NCBI RefSeq assembly: GCF_000764225.1
Contig: NZ_JQED01000005.1
Location: forward strand, 62,001-126,000
Source: Colwellia psychrerythraea
GTDB lineage: Bacteria; Pseudomonadota; Gammaproteobacteria; Enterobacterales; Alteromonadaceae
DNA: 64,000 nucleotides
Direction: 5' to 3'
Made by a program: the position numbers and the translations under genes
The notes under the pieces: model-generated
What the model saw: the letters and a program-made list of their open reading frames with translations, nothing else
Told to the model about the DNA's origin: nothing
The model's database searches: none
Part shown: piece after piece, positions 26,369-36,535 of the stretch
Layout: every line of letters starts with the position of its first letter
Numbering within the stretch: position 1 is the first letter of the stretch

Positions 26369-27030
26369 TAGCTAGTTTTACTCTTATCATCCGCGGCAAG
26401 GTCGCCCGCCACTAAAAACTGACGACGAATAAGGCCATAATCACGCGTGTCAATTTCAATAGCTATCGCTTGAGGCAAGGTGTTAGCAGACCATTGCTTT
26501 TGCCATTTTTGACCATCATAAAATTCAAACGACAAACGAGTAACTTGCGTTATCAGCGGCCTTACTTTTGGTTCTTGTCCAACAACGGCGTCAACAAAAT
26601 TATAATGCAAGCGCTCTAAGGTTTCATCAACAAGCCGGTAAGCTACGCTTTGCATATCGCTACGCGGTAATAACAAACCAGGGTTAGTCCATCCATTACG
26701 CACAAAAGCAATCGCCTGTTCATCGGCTAAAAAACTATCATCCGAAGTGTGTAAAAAACGGTTAGCCGCCGCTTCGCCGTTAATACGTATGTTGCGTTTA
26801 GCTATTTGGGTAAAGTCTCGCTCCATTAATAAAAAGGCGCGCTGCAATTCATTCTGCCTTTCACTGCGCATTTTCGAATTTTCATCACCGCGTAACACGG
26901 TATCAAAAATAGTAAAACTGGCGAGACTCACCACAGAAAATATCGCAATAGCAATCAATACTTCTAACAGGGTAAAACCCTGTTGATTATAGTTAACTGC
27001 GTAATTAGCTTGGCTTGTACCTAATTTCAT
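26368..27030 (-). CDS. gspJ: Type II secretion minor pseudopilin GspJ
   Basis: 220 residues with prepilin motif Q-G-F-T-L-L-E-V-L-I-A-I-A-I-F (cleavage at about residue 18). Typical GspJ sequence M-E-R-D-F-T-Q-I-A-x-R (about 73-83). Part of the I-J-K tip complex of the pseudopilus; overlaps gspI and gspK by one base each. Confidence 0.92.
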   Translation of the reverse strand: MKLGTSQANYAVNYNQQGFTLLEVLIAIAIFSVVSLASFTIFDTVLRGDENSKMRSERQNELQRAFLLMERDFTQIAKRNIRINGEAAANRFLHTSDDSFLADEQAIAFVRNGWTNPGLLLPRSDMQSVAYRLVDETLERLHYNFVDAVVGQEPKVRPLITQVTRLSFEFYDGQKWQKQWSANTLPQAIAIEIDTRDYGLIRRQFLVAGDLAADDKSKTS

Positions 27031-27416
27031 TAGGGTTTATCCTGAGCGAGGTAAGTCATTAAGCTCGCACTCACTAATTCATCATCTTCGTTTAACCGTA
27101 CTTGCATAGTGACAGCACGTAATTCTTTATTTGTCGTTTTACTTACCTTCTGTTGCCAATACCAAGTTTTCCCAGCCAGTTCAACTTTGCCTTTACGGTT
27201 ATTTTTAGGTGGCCAGGTTTTATCTAAACTCACTTCAACAAGTTGGTTCGATGCGACCCAATTGGCAAACATCTGCTGTTCAATATGGCTTATATGGCGA
27301 TAATTATTATCAGCCACGCCTAGCAGTGCAACACCTGCGATAGCAAAAACAGCCATTGCCAACATAACTTCAATCAGGGTAAACCCACACTGCTTAGTAC
27401 AATTACTATTCATCAA
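27030..27416 (-). CDS. gspI: Type II secretion minor pseudopilin GspI
   Basis: 128 residues with prepilin motif C-G-F-T-L-I-E-V-M-L-A-M-A-V-F (cleavage at about 11). Typical short GspI head with W-x-x-S-N-Q-L-V-E. Overlaps gspH by 11 bases and gspJ by one base. Confidence 0.92.
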   Translation of the reverse strand: MMNSNCTKQCGFTLIEVMLAMAVFAIAGVALLGVADNNYRHISHIEQQMFANWVASNQLVEVSLDKTWPPKNNRKGKVELAGKTWYWQQKVSKTTNKELRAVTMQVRLNEDDELVSASLMTYLAQDKP

Positions 27417-28035
27417 GCACAGGCCCTTCTATCACCAGTGGCACACTGTATAACCCAGTGACACGATACGCTAAATCTTCGGCGTCTTCGATATAGGCTA
27501 ACTCTTCCGTTAAACGAAAGGTGACACTAAAAGGACTAAGATCCCCCCCTGAGAGAATATAGACTTGTGGGGTTATTTTTTTTTCTCGCTCTTCCTTTGA
27601 AAACAAGGTGAAATCGTCTTCATCCTTTTCTTTAAAGGTATCAGCATCAAAGAGCATTGGCTCTTCAATGGGTAACTCGTCAAGCTCTATGCTAAGCTCT
27701 ATCTCTTCAGGTAAGGTAATATTAGTCTGCCAGTCTTGTTCGGGGATCTCAGCCCACTGTGTGCCATCATAGGCAAGAAACTGATAGCTATCTTTTTTAA
27801 CAATCAAACCCAATTCAATGTTATTGAGCATGCCATACTCAGCGGCCACTTCAAATATTGCCGCAAAACGAGCACTTTCATAGCTCAATTTGTCCTCCGG
27901 GTTGTTACCGGAGAAATTAAATTGCACCAAGCTAGCCATAAGACCAATCAGCACAACAACCACCATCACCTCAATTAAGGTGAAGCCGCGATTTTTTACT
28001 ATTAATGCTGCTCGGTTTAATGGCTTAAGTTTCAT
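27406..28035 (-). CDS. gspH: Type II secretion minor pseudopilin GspH
   Basis: 209 residues with prepilin motif R-G-F-T-L-I-E-V-M-V-V-V-V-L-I-G (cleavage at about 17). Beta-rich head with an acidic loop at about 120-155 (several Asp/Glu runs). Starts after the 84-bp palindrome that separates it from gspG. Sits at the head of the tightly packed H-N group. Confidence 0.9.
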   Translation of the reverse strand: MKLKPLNRAALIVKNRGFTLIEVMVVVVLIGLMASLVQFNFSGNNPEDKLSYESARFAAIFEVAAEYGMLNNIELGLIVKKDSYQFLAYDGTQWAEIPEQDWQTNITLPEEIELSIELDELPIEEPMLFDADTFKEKDEDDFTLFSKEEREKKITPQVYILSGGDLSPFSVTFRLTEELAYIEDAEDLAYRVTGLYSVPLVIEGPVLDE

Positions 28036-28063
28036 AAGATAATGAGTTACGTTTTAACTTTAC

Positions 28064-28147
28064 GCTGTAAAACTCAATTAAAAGGAAAATGCACGGAGTT
28101 GACGCTAGTCAATGAGTACAATTGACGCCTTAATTGAGTTTTACAGC
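28064..28147. repeat. 84-bp palindromic element between gspG and gspH
   Basis: Perfect 18-base inverted arms (GCTGTAAAACTCAATTAA at 28064-28081 and its complement at 28130-28147) enclose a 48-base loop that contains shorter TTGAC-type repeats. It lies entirely in the 130-bp gspG-gspH gap. In RNA it would form a stable stem-loop that could shield or end the gspG mRNA. There is no T tract, so it is not a standard terminator. Confidence 0.85.
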
Positions 28148-28165
28148 AACAAGGTAAGACAGAAA

Positions 28166-28597
28166 CTATTGGAAGTCGCCTAAATTCCAATTACCTATGT
28201 CATCTTCTGTGCCGGCTTCACCATCTGGACCAACAGAAAACACATCCATTCTACCCTGCTCACCTGGGTTCAATAATACATAGTCATTACCCCATGGATC
28301 TTTTGGTAAACGCTTAATATAGCCATCTTCAGGAAAACGACGTGGCTCTGGTTCGATGTCCGTTTGCTCAACTAAAGCTTCCAAACCTTGCTCAGTAGAT
28401 GGGTAATCGTAATTATCCATTTTGTATAAACTCAACGATGTTTCTAATGCAGTAACATCTGACACGGCTTTTTGCATATTGGCTCTGTCTTGACTACCCA
28501 ATAAGTTAGGCACAACCATGCTGGCTAAAATCCCTAAAATAACAATAACCACCATTACTTCGAGTAAAGTAAAACCTTGTGCTTTTTTCATATTCAT
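28166..28597 (-). CDS. gspG: Type II secretion major pseudopilin GspG
   Basis: 143 residues with prepilin motif Q-G-F-T-L-L-E-V-M-V-V-I-V-I-L-G (cleavage at about 8). The head contains the GspG signature (YKMDNYDYPSTEQGLEALV) and a C-terminal D-G-E-A-G-T-E-D-D-I loop with Asp residues that bind calcium in homologues. Forms the pseudopilus rod of the T2SS. Separated from gspF by 58 bp and from gspH by a palindrome, in line with a need for higher expression. Confidence 0.95.
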   Translation of the reverse strand: MNMKKAQGFTLLEVMVVIVILGILASMVVPNLLGSQDRANMQKAVSDVTALETSLSLYKMDNYDYPSTEQGLEALVEQTDIEPEPRRFPEDGYIKRLPKDPWGNDYVLLNPGEQGRMDVFSVGPDGEAGTEDDIGNWNLGDFQ

Positions 28598-28655
28598 ATT
28601 GCATTCCTAATGTCTGAAAAATTATATAATAACAGCAATATTGCCGAAAATATTT

Positions 28656-29894
28656 TTAGCCTCCCACTAGGCTATTGAGTTGTAATATGGGTTCTAAAAT
28701 AGCCATAACAATAAAGAGTACAACGCCGGCCATAGCGACCATTAGCGCTGGTTCAAATGCCTTTAAAGAAATACTCACTAAGGCATCAAACTCTCTATCT
28801 TGATTATCTGCAGCGCGGCCTAACATATGCTCTAACTCACCACTTTTCTCTCCACTCGCTATCATGTGTAACATCATAGGAGGAAACAGTTTAGTTTGCT
28901 CTAACGACACACGTAAACTTGCACCCTCACGTACTTTGTCGGTAGACGCTTTCACTTGTTTTTTAATATACAAGTTATCAAGGACTTCACCTGATATTTT
29001 CATACTTTCTAACAAAGGTACGGCACTGGCTGTCAAGATACTTAAGGTACGAGCAAAGCGTGCTGTATTAATACCTCTAGCAATTTTACCAATGCCAGGT
29101 ATCTGTAATAAATATTGATGATATGCCATTTCAAAATCAGGTTTTTTCAACAATTGTGAAAAAAGTAGCATAAGTGCCGCAACTACGATCACAAGTATCA
29201 AACCATAATCACGCAGAAAATCACTGCTAGCAATCAGAAATTGAGTGGTACCAGGTAAGTTTTCACCCATGTGCTCAAACTGACCTACAATTTTAGGTAC
29301 CACAGCAGTTAACAAAATAGCGATAACACCCACGGCAACTACTGTCATAATAATAGGGTAAACCAGTGCTTGAATTAATTGCGAGCGCATTTGTTGGCGC
29401 TTCTCTGTATAGTCAGCCAAGCGATTAAGCACTTTATCAAGATGGCCAGATTTCTCACCTGCCGCAACCATAGCACGATAAAGACGGTTAAATATTTTAG
29501 GGTATTCGGCCATACTTTCCGATAAACCGTAACCTTCAGTCACCTTGGTCCGAACACCCATGATCATGCTTTTTATGCGATTTTTTTCACATTGCTCAGC
29601 AACTGCCATTAACGATTCTTCTAACGGTAATCCCGACTCAACTAACGTTGCCAATTGTCGGGTAATAAGAGCTAACTCTGTTGCCGAAACTTTACCGCTT
29701 CCATTTTGGCCAAAGCTAGTCGGTGATCCGGTTTTATCAACATTTTTTTTATTCGCCAATGTCGCAGTGACTTCGGTTGGCATTAAACCTTGATCTCGTA
29801 ATAAGCCGCGCACTTGCCTAGCCGTATCACCTTCGATAACACCTTTTTTAGTTTTACCCCGGCTATCAACCGCTTGATATTCAAATGCTGCCAT
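28656..29894 (-). CDS. gspF: Type II secretion platform protein GspF
   Basis: 412 residues; M-A-A-F-E-Y-Q-A-V-D-S-R-G start, two T2SSF domains (about 75-200 and 280-400), three membrane segments (about 175-197, 225-245 and 380-402). Inner-membrane platform for pseudopilus assembly. 58 bp before gspG, 85 bp after gspE. Confidence 0.95.
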   Translation of the reverse strand: MAAFEYQAVDSRGKTKKGVIEGDTARQVRGLLRDQGLMPTEVTATLANKKNVDKTGSPTSFGQNGSGKVSATELALITRQLATLVESGLPLEESLMAVAEQCEKNRIKSMIMGVRTKVTEGYGLSESMAEYPKIFNRLYRAMVAAGEKSGHLDKVLNRLADYTEKRQQMRSQLIQALVYPIIMTVVAVGVIAILLTAVVPKIVGQFEHMGENLPGTTQFLIASSDFLRDYGLILVIVVAALMLLFSQLLKKPDFEMAYHQYLLQIPGIGKIARGINTARFARTLSILTASAVPLLESMKISGEVLDNLYIKKQVKASTDKVREGASLRVSLEQTKLFPPMMLHMIASGEKSGELEHMLGRAADNQDREFDALVSISLKAFEPALMVAMAGVVLFIVMAILEPILQLNSLVGG

Positions 29895-29979
29895 AATTAC
29901 TTAAATTGGTTATATTAGTTACTATTATAGATTCGATTAATTCACTATTGAGCTGATATAAATTAGAAGGTTCGACACG

Positions 29980-31509
29980 TTAATCTTCACGAGTAACGCG
30001 TAAAACCTCCTCTAACGTGGTTTTTCCTAACATAACTTTATCAAAACCATCTCGGCGAATACTTGCATTACTATGACGAACACATTTTTCGATGGCTTGT
30101 TCACCTTGACCATTGTGAATAAGTTCTCGCACTTGGTCATCAACAGGCAATAACTCATGGATGCCCATTCGACCACGATAACCTTTAAAACTACATTCGA
30201 CACAACCAACTGCACGATAAATCACAGCCTCATTATCTTCTGGCAAGGCTAATAATTGCCTTTCTTCATCATCAGGTAGGTGACTTTCCCGACAATGTGG
30301 GCAAATGGTTCGTACTAATCTCTGAGCCAAAACACCAAGTAAACTAGAAGACAGTAAAAACGGCTCTACGCCCATATCTTCCATCCGTGTAATCGCACCT
30401 GCCGCTGTATTAGTATGCAATGTGGATAATACCAAGTGACCCGTTAAACTTGCTTGCACTGCAATTGCGGCGGTTTCTAAATCTCGTATTTCACCGACCA
30501 TAACGACATCAGGATCTTGACGTAATATAGCACGTAATCCTCGAGCAAAAGTCATATCAACTTTTGTATTGACTTGTGTTTGTCCTATTCCTTCAATGGC
30601 ATATTCAATGGGGTCTTCACAGGTCAAGATATTACGTTCTTTTGCATCTATTTGTGAAAGGCCGGCATACAAGGTTGTACTCTTTCCTGAGCCAGTAGGT
30701 CCAGTTACTAAAATGATACCGTGAGGTTTTTCGATGAGCTTAGAGAAGTTGACACGGGTTACATCTGTCATACCTAGGTCTTTTAAATCGAGACGCGCAG
30801 CATTTTTGTCGAGTAAACGTAACACCACTCGCTCACCATGGCCCGTTGGCATAGTCGACACACGGACATCAACCGCTCTACCGCCAATACGCAAAGAAAT
30901 ACGACCATCTTGCGGGATACGTTTCTCAGCAATATCGAGCTTCGCCATCACTTTAATACGAGAGACCAGCAAAGATGCCAATTTTCGATTGGGTTTGAGT
31001 ACTTCTCGCAATACGCCATCGACACGAAAACGTATTTGCAAAGTATTTTCAAAGGTTTCTATATGAATATCAGAAGCGCTTTCTTTTATAGCTTCACTGA
31101 GCATAGCATTAATCAATTTAATGATTGGTGCATCATCTTCATTTTCTAATAAATCTTCACTTTCAATAAACTCATCAGCAAGTGAGTATAAATCAACTTC
31201 ATTGCCAATGTTTTCCATCATTTGTTGTGCTTCAGAAGAGTCTCTTTGATATGCCTGAGTGAGCAGTAATTCAAAGGCAGAAAGCGATAAAAAATCAAAC
31301 TCAAATGGCGCTTTAATAATACGACGTACTTCTAAAACAATATCAAAATTAACATCAGCCAAACAATGTAAGATATAACTACCCGTTGCTTCATCAGTTG
31401 AGATAAGCACGCTATGGCGTTTGGCAAACGCAAAGGGTAATAACCAAGTGCTATTCACTTGTGCTTCGACTTGTTCATCAACCTCAGTTGTTACTACTTC
31501 ATCAGACAT
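29980..31509 (-). CDS. gspE: Type II secretion ATPase GspE
   Basis: 509 residues. N-terminal N1/N2 domain that binds GspL, Walker [11 protein letters not shown] (about 270), Asp box, Walker [13 protein letters not shown], His box, and tetracysteine zinc site C-x2-C ... C-x2-C (about 403-437). Cytoplasmic motor for pseudopilus growth. Shares one base with gspD. Its N-terminus lacks the R-L-G-x-x-L c-di-GMP motif seen in MshE. Confidence 0.95.
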   Translation of the reverse strand: MSDEVVTTEVDEQVEAQVNSTWLLPFAFAKRHSVLISTDEATGSYILHCLADVNFDIVLEVRRIIKAPFEFDFLSLSAFELLLTQAYQRDSSEAQQMMENIGNEVDLYSLADEFIESEDLLENEDDAPIIKLINAMLSEAIKESASDIHIETFENTLQIRFRVDGVLREVLKPNRKLASLLVSRIKVMAKLDIAEKRIPQDGRISLRIGGRAVDVRVSTMPTGHGERVVLRLLDKNAARLDLKDLGMTDVTRVNFSKLIEKPHGIILVTGPTGSGKSTTLYAGLSQIDAKERNILTCEDPIEYAIEGIGQTQVNTKVDMTFARGLRAILRQDPDVVMVGEIRDLETAAIAVQASLTGHLVLSTLHTNTAAGAITRMEDMGVEPFLLSSSLLGVLAQRLVRTICPHCRESHLPDDEERQLLALPEDNEAVIYRAVGCVECSFKGYRGRMGIHELLPVDDQVRELIHNGQGEQAIEKCVRHSNASIRRDGFDKVMLGKTTLEEVLRVTRED

Positions 31510-33602
31510 TATTGCTTCTCTTCCGCAGCAACGCCTTCTGTTGATATCGGTGGCTTGGGCAATTGACTACCTTTATCTTCTAACTTTTGCTGATATTCAT
31601 CGAATGACGGTGGTAAAGTCAGGTTATCTTGCCACTGTGGTAAGATTGGCATATTTTCGTTACTCATTAACGATAAACCTTCCTCATGCTTACGGATTTG
31701 ATCAGCACGAATATAATTATATTTAGATTCACTTATTTCAGTCATTAAGGCAGAATCTCGCACAATAGTTGAACGTAAAAACACCATTAAATTTCGTTTC
31801 CGCGTACTATTACTAGTCGATTTAAATAAATGCCCTAAGATTGGAATATCACCTAAAATCGGCACCTTTTGCACGCTTTCTTGCACATCTTCATCGATTA
31901 AGCCACCCAATACTACGGTGTCACCGCTCTCCGCCATAACAGTTGTTTTTATCTCTCTTTTATTGATTGAGATATCAACACCTGTGGTACCACTGACTGA
32001 AGACACTTCTTGCTCAATAATTAATTGAACTGCATTACCTTCATTCACCTGGGGTGTGACGCGCAGCTTAATACCAACTTCTTGACGATCTACCGTTTGG
32101 AATGGGTTTGAGTTATTACTACCCGTTTGTGAACCAGTAATAATAGGCACTTCTTGACCGACAATAAAATAGGCTTCTTCATTATCTAAGGTGGTAATAC
32201 TTGGTGTAGCGAGAATATTTGAATTAGTATCACTGCTCACCGCATTAACAATAGCGCCCCAATCATTTTTAGCAATACCAAACATCATACCGCTTACGTT
32301 GCCGAGAACTTGGGCAAGAATGCTGTAATCGCCATCGGTTGAAGGGTTAGTTGTTGTTACTGGGTTACCATTTGAATCTATGGTAGTCACTGTATTGCCT
32401 TCTTCACCTTCCGCCGCTTGAACACCAGCAGCCACCGATGAAATACTGGCAGGACCATTAGTAAACTGAGTAAAACCACCTGCCTCGTTATACCACTGCA
32501 CGCCTAAACTAACACCATCACTTTCAAAGACTTCGACAATAATGGCTTCAACAAGTACTTGTGCACGACGCACGTCTAATTGACGAATCACTGCCTCTAA
32601 TGAGCGTAACATATCGGGTTGTGCGGTAATAATTAAGGCATTGGTTGATTCATGCGCTTCAATACTGACATCACGCTTTTTAGTGGTACGTGTTTTTGTT
32701 TTTGCCGCTTTTGCTTCTGAGGCAATTGAGTCACTAACACCTTTCAGCACCTTGACTAAATCTTCGGCTTTAGAATATTTTAGGTAATAGACGCGAGTAT
32801 TACCGTTACTCTCTAATTCACTGTCTAAGCGCTTAACCAAACGTGCGACTCGCTCACGCGCTTTTACTTCACCACTGACAATCACACTGTTAGAGCGATC
32901 ATCCGCAACAATTTTAGGAATTAAAAAGGTAGGTTGACCTGCTTTACCGCTCGTTGGTTTGTTCATTGCTTCGATGATACGTACCATTTCACCAGCTGAT
33001 GCAAATTGTAGTTTGATAATTTCAACATCTTGATCGCCAGCTCTATCAACACGCTCAATAATTTTTACCAGTCTATTAACCGTTGATGCCGTTCCCGTTA
33101 ACATGATCACATTAGCGGGGTCATAGTTAACAACATTACCGCCACCTGCCTGATCTGATAATTGTCTTAATAGCGGCACTAACTCTCGAACAGTAACATT
33201 TTTTACTTCAACAACACGGGTAACCATCTCATCACCGATGACATTGCTTTTATCACCGACAACGGGGATAGAAGCCGTTTTAGCATCTTTATTTCGAATG
33301 ATTTTGACAATATTATTGTCCATTTCAACGGCAGCATAACCGTAGACTTCAAGAACATTGAGAAAGAATTGATAGTATTGTTTTTCAGATAATAAATCAT
33401 AACTGCGTACATTAATTTTTCCGCGAACATTGGGATCAACTATCATGGTTTTTTTCAAGTTTTTACCAACGATATTGACAAACTCAGTGATTTCAGTGCC
33501 CTTAAAGTTAGGAGAATATTGCGCAGCACTTGCTTGACCAACGAAACATAAGCAATTGATGGCTATCGCTGTCGTTAGAATGAGTAAAAACTGTTTCATC
33601 AT
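31509..33602 (-). CDS. gspD: Type II secretion secretin GspD
   Basis: 697 residues: signal peptide (to about 27, ASAAQ), N0 domain (about 30-105), N1-N3 repeats (about 125-350), secretin core (about 420-620) with [15 protein letters not shown] Gly/Asn/Thr-rich loop is seen near 405-425. Forms the outer-membrane channel. The C-terminal tail (about 640-697) is where a pilotin would bind, but no gspS gene is in the window. Follows gspC after about 110 bp. Confidence 0.95.
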   Translation of the reverse strand: MMKQFLLILTTAIAINCLCFVGQASAAQYSPNFKGTEITEFVNIVGKNLKKTMIVDPNVRGKINVRSYDLLSEKQYYQFFLNVLEVYGYAAVEMDNNIVKIIRNKDAKTASIPVVGDKSNVIGDEMVTRVVEVKNVTVRELVPLLRQLSDQAGGGNVVNYDPANVIMLTGTASTVNRLVKIIERVDRAGDQDVEIIKLQFASAGEMVRIIEAMNKPTSGKAGQPTFLIPKIVADDRSNSVIVSGEVKARERVARLVKRLDSELESNGNTRVYYLKYSKAEDLVKVLKGVSDSIASEAKAAKTKTRTTKKRDVSIEAHESTNALIITAQPDMLRSLEAVIRQLDVRRAQVLVEAIIVEVFESDGVSLGVQWYNEAGGFTQFTNGPASISSVAAGVQAAEGEEGNTVTTIDSNGNPVTTTNPSTDGDYSILAQVLGNVSGMMFGIAKNDWGAIVNAVSSDTNSNILATPSITTLDNEEAYFIVGQEVPIITGSQTGSNNSNPFQTVDRQEVGIKLRVTPQVNEGNAVQLIIEQEVSSVSGTTGVDISINKREIKTTVMAESGDTVVLGGLIDEDVQESVQKVPILGDIPILGHLFKSTSNSTRKRNLMVFLRSTIVRDSALMTEISESKYNYIRADQIRKHEEGLSLMSNENMPILPQWQDNLTLPPSFDEYQQKLEDKGSQLPKPPISTEGVAAEEKQ

Positions 33603-33711
33603 TAGGGGGATCTCTGCTTTATTATTTTAATAGATAATCTATTTAGAAAATCTTTAATCGCTAATTATATGGTGTAATTGTTACGTTTATTAATTCGATT
33701 GGCCTAGCCGT

Positions 33712-34659
33712 TTAATTTAAGCTAATCAGTATCTCAGTCAAGTTACCTTGGCGGTCAACCAATAATGAAATATCACGCGCTTTTTTCATTTCTGCCATCG
33801 CTTGCATTGCCTGCGCTGGAGCAATTAAATCAAAACCATTCATTTGAACGGCTACATCGCCTGTTTTTAAGCCAGCAAGTTTAAAAAACTCTGGTTTTTT
33901 ACCTGGGCGTAGGCTGTATCCGACTATATCTCCGTTTTTACGTTTAGGTGAAATACGTAAATAGTCACTTATTTTTGCTGGGTTTTTAGATAACTCATTT
34001 CGCAAGTTTGTCGCTGTCGCGGTTAAAGCCTTATTGCTTCTTTGATCAACTACTCCCATACCTGCAGAATTTGCTCTTACGTTAGAGCGTGTTTTTCTGG
34101 GTTCTGTTTTATTAGCAACGTCTCTCGCAGGTTGATTATAATCAAAACCATCTAGCATCAAGGTCTCTAAACGACCTGAGTGTTTAATGATTACTCGGTC
34201 AATTAAGACTTGCTCGAGATTAGCACGCGTCCCAATGATAATATCGCCAATGCCATAAGTCTCTTGCTTACCTTTATTTTCAATAATAGCTGCAGCAATC
34301 GCTTTATCGTCACTTGCAACAAGGCCTGCTAAGGTTAAATTTAATTGGGTTTCAGGCACATTAGCCATTTCCACAACAGCTTCTTCAGCATTTTCATTAT
34401 ATTGACCAAAAAGGTTCAATGATTGAATTTTAGCAACATCGATCACCTTATTTGCTTTGCTAGCATTGGCATTGGTTGATTTACTATTCACCGAAATGTT
34501 TTGACTTGTTTGTTCTTGCGGCACAAGTGACCAAGTGATCTTTGCACTGACATAAGCAATATAAACGACTAATACTGCCATCACTGATTGCGCAACTCTT
34601 CGATGACCCAATTGTGTAAATAATGATGCGAACGTTGTCATGTTAGTCGGAAATGCCAT
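33712..34659 (-). CDS. gspC: Type II secretion protein GspC
   Basis: 315 residues: membrane helix about 23-43, periplasmic HR domain about 70-170 (L-F-G-Q-Y and L-A-G-L-V motifs), a linker, and a PDZ domain about 225-312 (L-K-T-G-D-V-A-V-Q-M-N-G). Couples the secretin GspD to the inner-membrane platform and takes part in substrate choice. First gene of the gsp operon, with a 257-bp gap to the divergent hslR that must hold the operon promoter. Confidence 0.93.
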   Translation of the reverse strand: MAFPTNMTTFASLFTQLGHRRVAQSVMAVLVVYIAYVSAKITWSLVPQEQTSQNISVNSKSTNANASKANKVIDVAKIQSLNLFGQYNENAEEAVVEMANVPETQLNLTLAGLVASDDKAIAAAIIENKGKQETYGIGDIIIGTRANLEQVLIDRVIIKHSGRLETLMLDGFDYNQPARDVANKTEPRKTRSNVRANSAGMGVVDQRSNKALTATATNLRNELSKNPAKISDYLRISPKRKNGDIVGYSLRPGKKPEFFKLAGLKTGDVAVQMNGFDLIAPAQAMQAMAEMKKARDISLLVDRQGNLTEILISLN

Positions 34660-34916
34660 AGCTACTTATATTATTGTTATCTTGAAATAATCTACTCATT
34701 TATAGCCATCACTATATGTTAGATTTATGTTAAGTAAATACGAATGATACTTGACCGCAAGGTAAGCAACAAGCCATAGCCTGAGATTTTACGCTTTTTA
34801 AGCAAATTAAATCGTAACTAAATAACAATTAACTCGCGAAAGCTAGATAAATAAAGGTTGTAATGCTAGTTTTCAGACCAATATATTTCTTATAAGTTCC
34901 AGTTTTCAGGTTTATT

Positions 34917-35321
34917 ATGTCAACAAGTCAAGATCCCAAAAAAAACGCCACCCGCTTAGATAAATGGCTTTGGGCAGCCCGTTTTTATCGCACTCGCGCT
35001 ATTGCCAAACAAATGATTGATGGTGGGAAAGTTTTTTATAATGGTCAACGCACTAAGTCAGGCAAAGCCGTGTCAATCGGTGATATAATAAAAATAAGAC
35101 AGGGGTTCGAAGAAAAAGAAGTCACCGTTATCGCATTAGCCGACAAACGCAGTGATGCTACTTTTGCTCAAACTTTATATCAAGAAAGTAAGCAAAGTAT
35201 AGCAACCCGTGAGAAAAACTCTCTAGCGCGAAAGCAAGGCATTTTACTTAGCCCTGCTAGTGATACTAAACCAGATAAGAAACAACGTAGAAAACTACGT
35301 GAATTTAAAGAAAGGATCTAA
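34917..35321 (+). CDS. hslR: Ribosome-associated heat-shock protein Hsp15
   Basis: 134 residues with an S4 RNA-binding domain (T-R-L-D-K-W-L-W-A-A-R-F-Y-R-T-R at about 11-27, then G-G-K-V-F-Y-N-G-Q-R). The C-terminus is basic, as in Hsp15, which binds 50S subunits carrying nascent chains and helps their recycling. Five bases before hslO with which it forms a two-gene operon. Confidence 0.93.
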   Translation: MSTSQDPKKNATRLDKWLWAARFYRTRAIAKQMIDGGKVFYNGQRTKSGKAVSIGDIIKIRQGFEEKEVTVIALADKRSDATFAQTLYQESKQSIATREKNSLARKQGILLSPASDTKPDKKQRRKLREFKERI

Positions 35322-35326
35322 TAACC

Positions 35327-36199
35327 ATGAGCCAATCCAATGTATTAAATCGCTACCTATTTACCGATGCCCATGCCCGTGGTGAATTAGTGCAATTAAA
35401 TAGTAGCTTTAAGAGCATTATTAAAAACCATAACTATCCTGCTGGCGTAGAAAAATTATTAGGTGAATTGCTTAGTGCCACTTGCCTATTAACAGCAACA
35501 CTGAAATTTGAGGGTGATATTACTGTGCAATTGCAAGGTGATGGTCCTGTTGGCTATATGTCGGTTAGCGGTAATAATAATCAACAAATGCGTGGAATCG
35601 CTAAAATAGCAGAAGAAACCTCTGCTGACACACTGCAAACGTTAATTGGTAAAGGCACAATGATTATTACCATACGACCCAGTGTAGGTGAAGCTTATCA
35701 AGGGGTTGTTGCGTTAGATAAAGAAAGCCTTGCTGATTGCTTAGCACACTACTTTGAAGTTTCAGAACAAATTCCAACTAAAATTTGGCTATTCACTGAT
35801 ACTGAGCAGCAATTGACCGCAGGTGCTTTAGTACAATTACTGCCTGACGGTGATGGTAGTGCTGAAAATAAAGAAAAACAGTTAGCTGACTTTGAGCATT
35901 TGTGCCAACTAACCAATACGATTAAAGCTGAAGAGGTTTTCTCGTTAGAAGCCGAAGCTTTGCTTTATCGTTTATACCATCAAGAACAAGTGAATATCTT
36001 TGAGCCTCAACCCGTCAGTTACTTATGTGGTTGTTCTGCCGATAAGTGTTTGGCGGCAATTTCACAAATAGAGCCGAGTGAAATAAAAGCAATTTTGGCA
36101 GAGCAAGGTAAAATTTCAATGACCTGTGATTACTGTATCACCACTTATGATTTTGATGAACTCAGCCTTCAAAGTTTCATTTCGAAAGTTAATCATTAA
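35327..36199 (+). CDS. hslO: Redox-regulated chaperone Hsp33
   Basis: 290 residues, the usual family length. C-terminal zinc/redox switch C-x-C (about 233-235) and C-x2-C (about 265-268) is intact. N-terminal domain contains the typical G-P-V-G-Y-M and I-G-K-G motifs. Under oxidative and heat stress it becomes an ATP-independent holdase in the cytoplasm. A hairpin of A/T pairs follows directly after the stop codon. Confidence 0.95.
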   Translation: MSQSNVLNRYLFTDAHARGELVQLNSSFKSIIKNHNYPAGVEKLLGELLSATCLLTATLKFEGDITVQLQGDGPVGYMSVSGNNNQQMRGIAKIAEETSADTLQTLIGKGTMIITIRPSVGEAYQGVVALDKESLADCLAHYFEVSEQIPTKIWLFTDTEQQLTAGALVQLLPDGDGSAENKEKQLADFEHLCQLTNTIKAEEVFSLEAEALLYRLYHQEQVNIFEPQPVSYLCGCSADKCLAAISQIEPSEIKAILAEQGKISMTCDYCITTYDFDELSLQSFISKVNH

Positions 36200-36245
36200 A
36201 AAAAGCACGCTTTTTTATCGATAAAAGCAATCGAAAGCTTCGTTG

Positions 36246-36279
36246 TTAATTATCACTTATTCCATATAGTGATAATTAA
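36246..36279. repeat. 12-bp perfect inverted repeat upstream of pckA
   Basis: TTAATTATCACT and its exact complement with a 10-base spacer. No T tract follows on either strand, so a terminator is less likely than an operator or an RNA stem. Confidence 0.6.
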
Positions 36280-36381
36280 TAGCTGAGTACACCTCCCCCA
36301 AAGCCCTTATTTTTATTGACTTAATGTTTTTATACTTGAAACAGCTGCAATTTTCATAGTCACCATTTATTTTATTTATAG

Positions 36382-36393
36382 TGAAAACTTTCA
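36382..36393. promoter_or_regulatory. TGAAA-AC-TTTCA dyad, distal copy
   Basis: Twelve-base near-palindrome TGAAAACTTTCA, extended to 14 bases (GTG...CAC). Same core as the copy at 36461. It resembles the enterobacterial Cra/FruR half-sites (TGAAAC-GTTTCA) except for the centre. Cra activates pckA in E. coli; whether this bacterium has a Cra-like regulator cannot be seen here. Confidence 0.45.
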
Positions 36394-36460
36394 CAATAAA
36401 CTATTTTTTACTTTCGTTTTGCTCGTTATTACCCTAAAATACCCCGCAATAAAGACAAAA

Positions 36461-36472
36461 TGAAAACTTTCA
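36461..36472. promoter_or_regulatory. TGAAA-AC-TTTCA dyad, proximal copy
   Basis: Second copy of the dyad, extended to ATG...CAT, 79 bases from the first (centre to centre) and about 65 bases before the pckA start. Two identical dyads in a short promoter region make a regulator-binding role plausible. Confidence 0.45.
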
Positions 36473-36535
36473 TGACGTCCTTCAATAACCGACTTACTTA
36501 AATTAAAATTTGTCATACTTAGGAGTGAACTTGCT

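Larger units (their letters stand above)
36200..36535. other. 336-bp intergenic region hslO-pckA
   Basis: No gene seen. It holds an A/T-rich hairpin just after hslO (36200-36217), a 12-bp perfect inverted repeat (36246-36279) and two copies of a TGAAA-AC-TTTCA dyad (36382-36393 and 36461-36472), then an AGGAG ribosome site before the pckA ATG. It is likely the pckA regulatory region. Confidence 0.6.

Noticed and set aside
30734..31149. Two overlapping plus-strand ORFs of about 100 codons in gspE
   Set aside because: Antisense to a conserved ATPase, with Arg/Ser-rich composition typical of shadow frames.
36200..36217. A/T hairpin after hslO as a strong terminator
   Set aside because: The stem is only A/T pairs with one G-C; too weak to call with confidence, so it is only noted in the intergenic entry.
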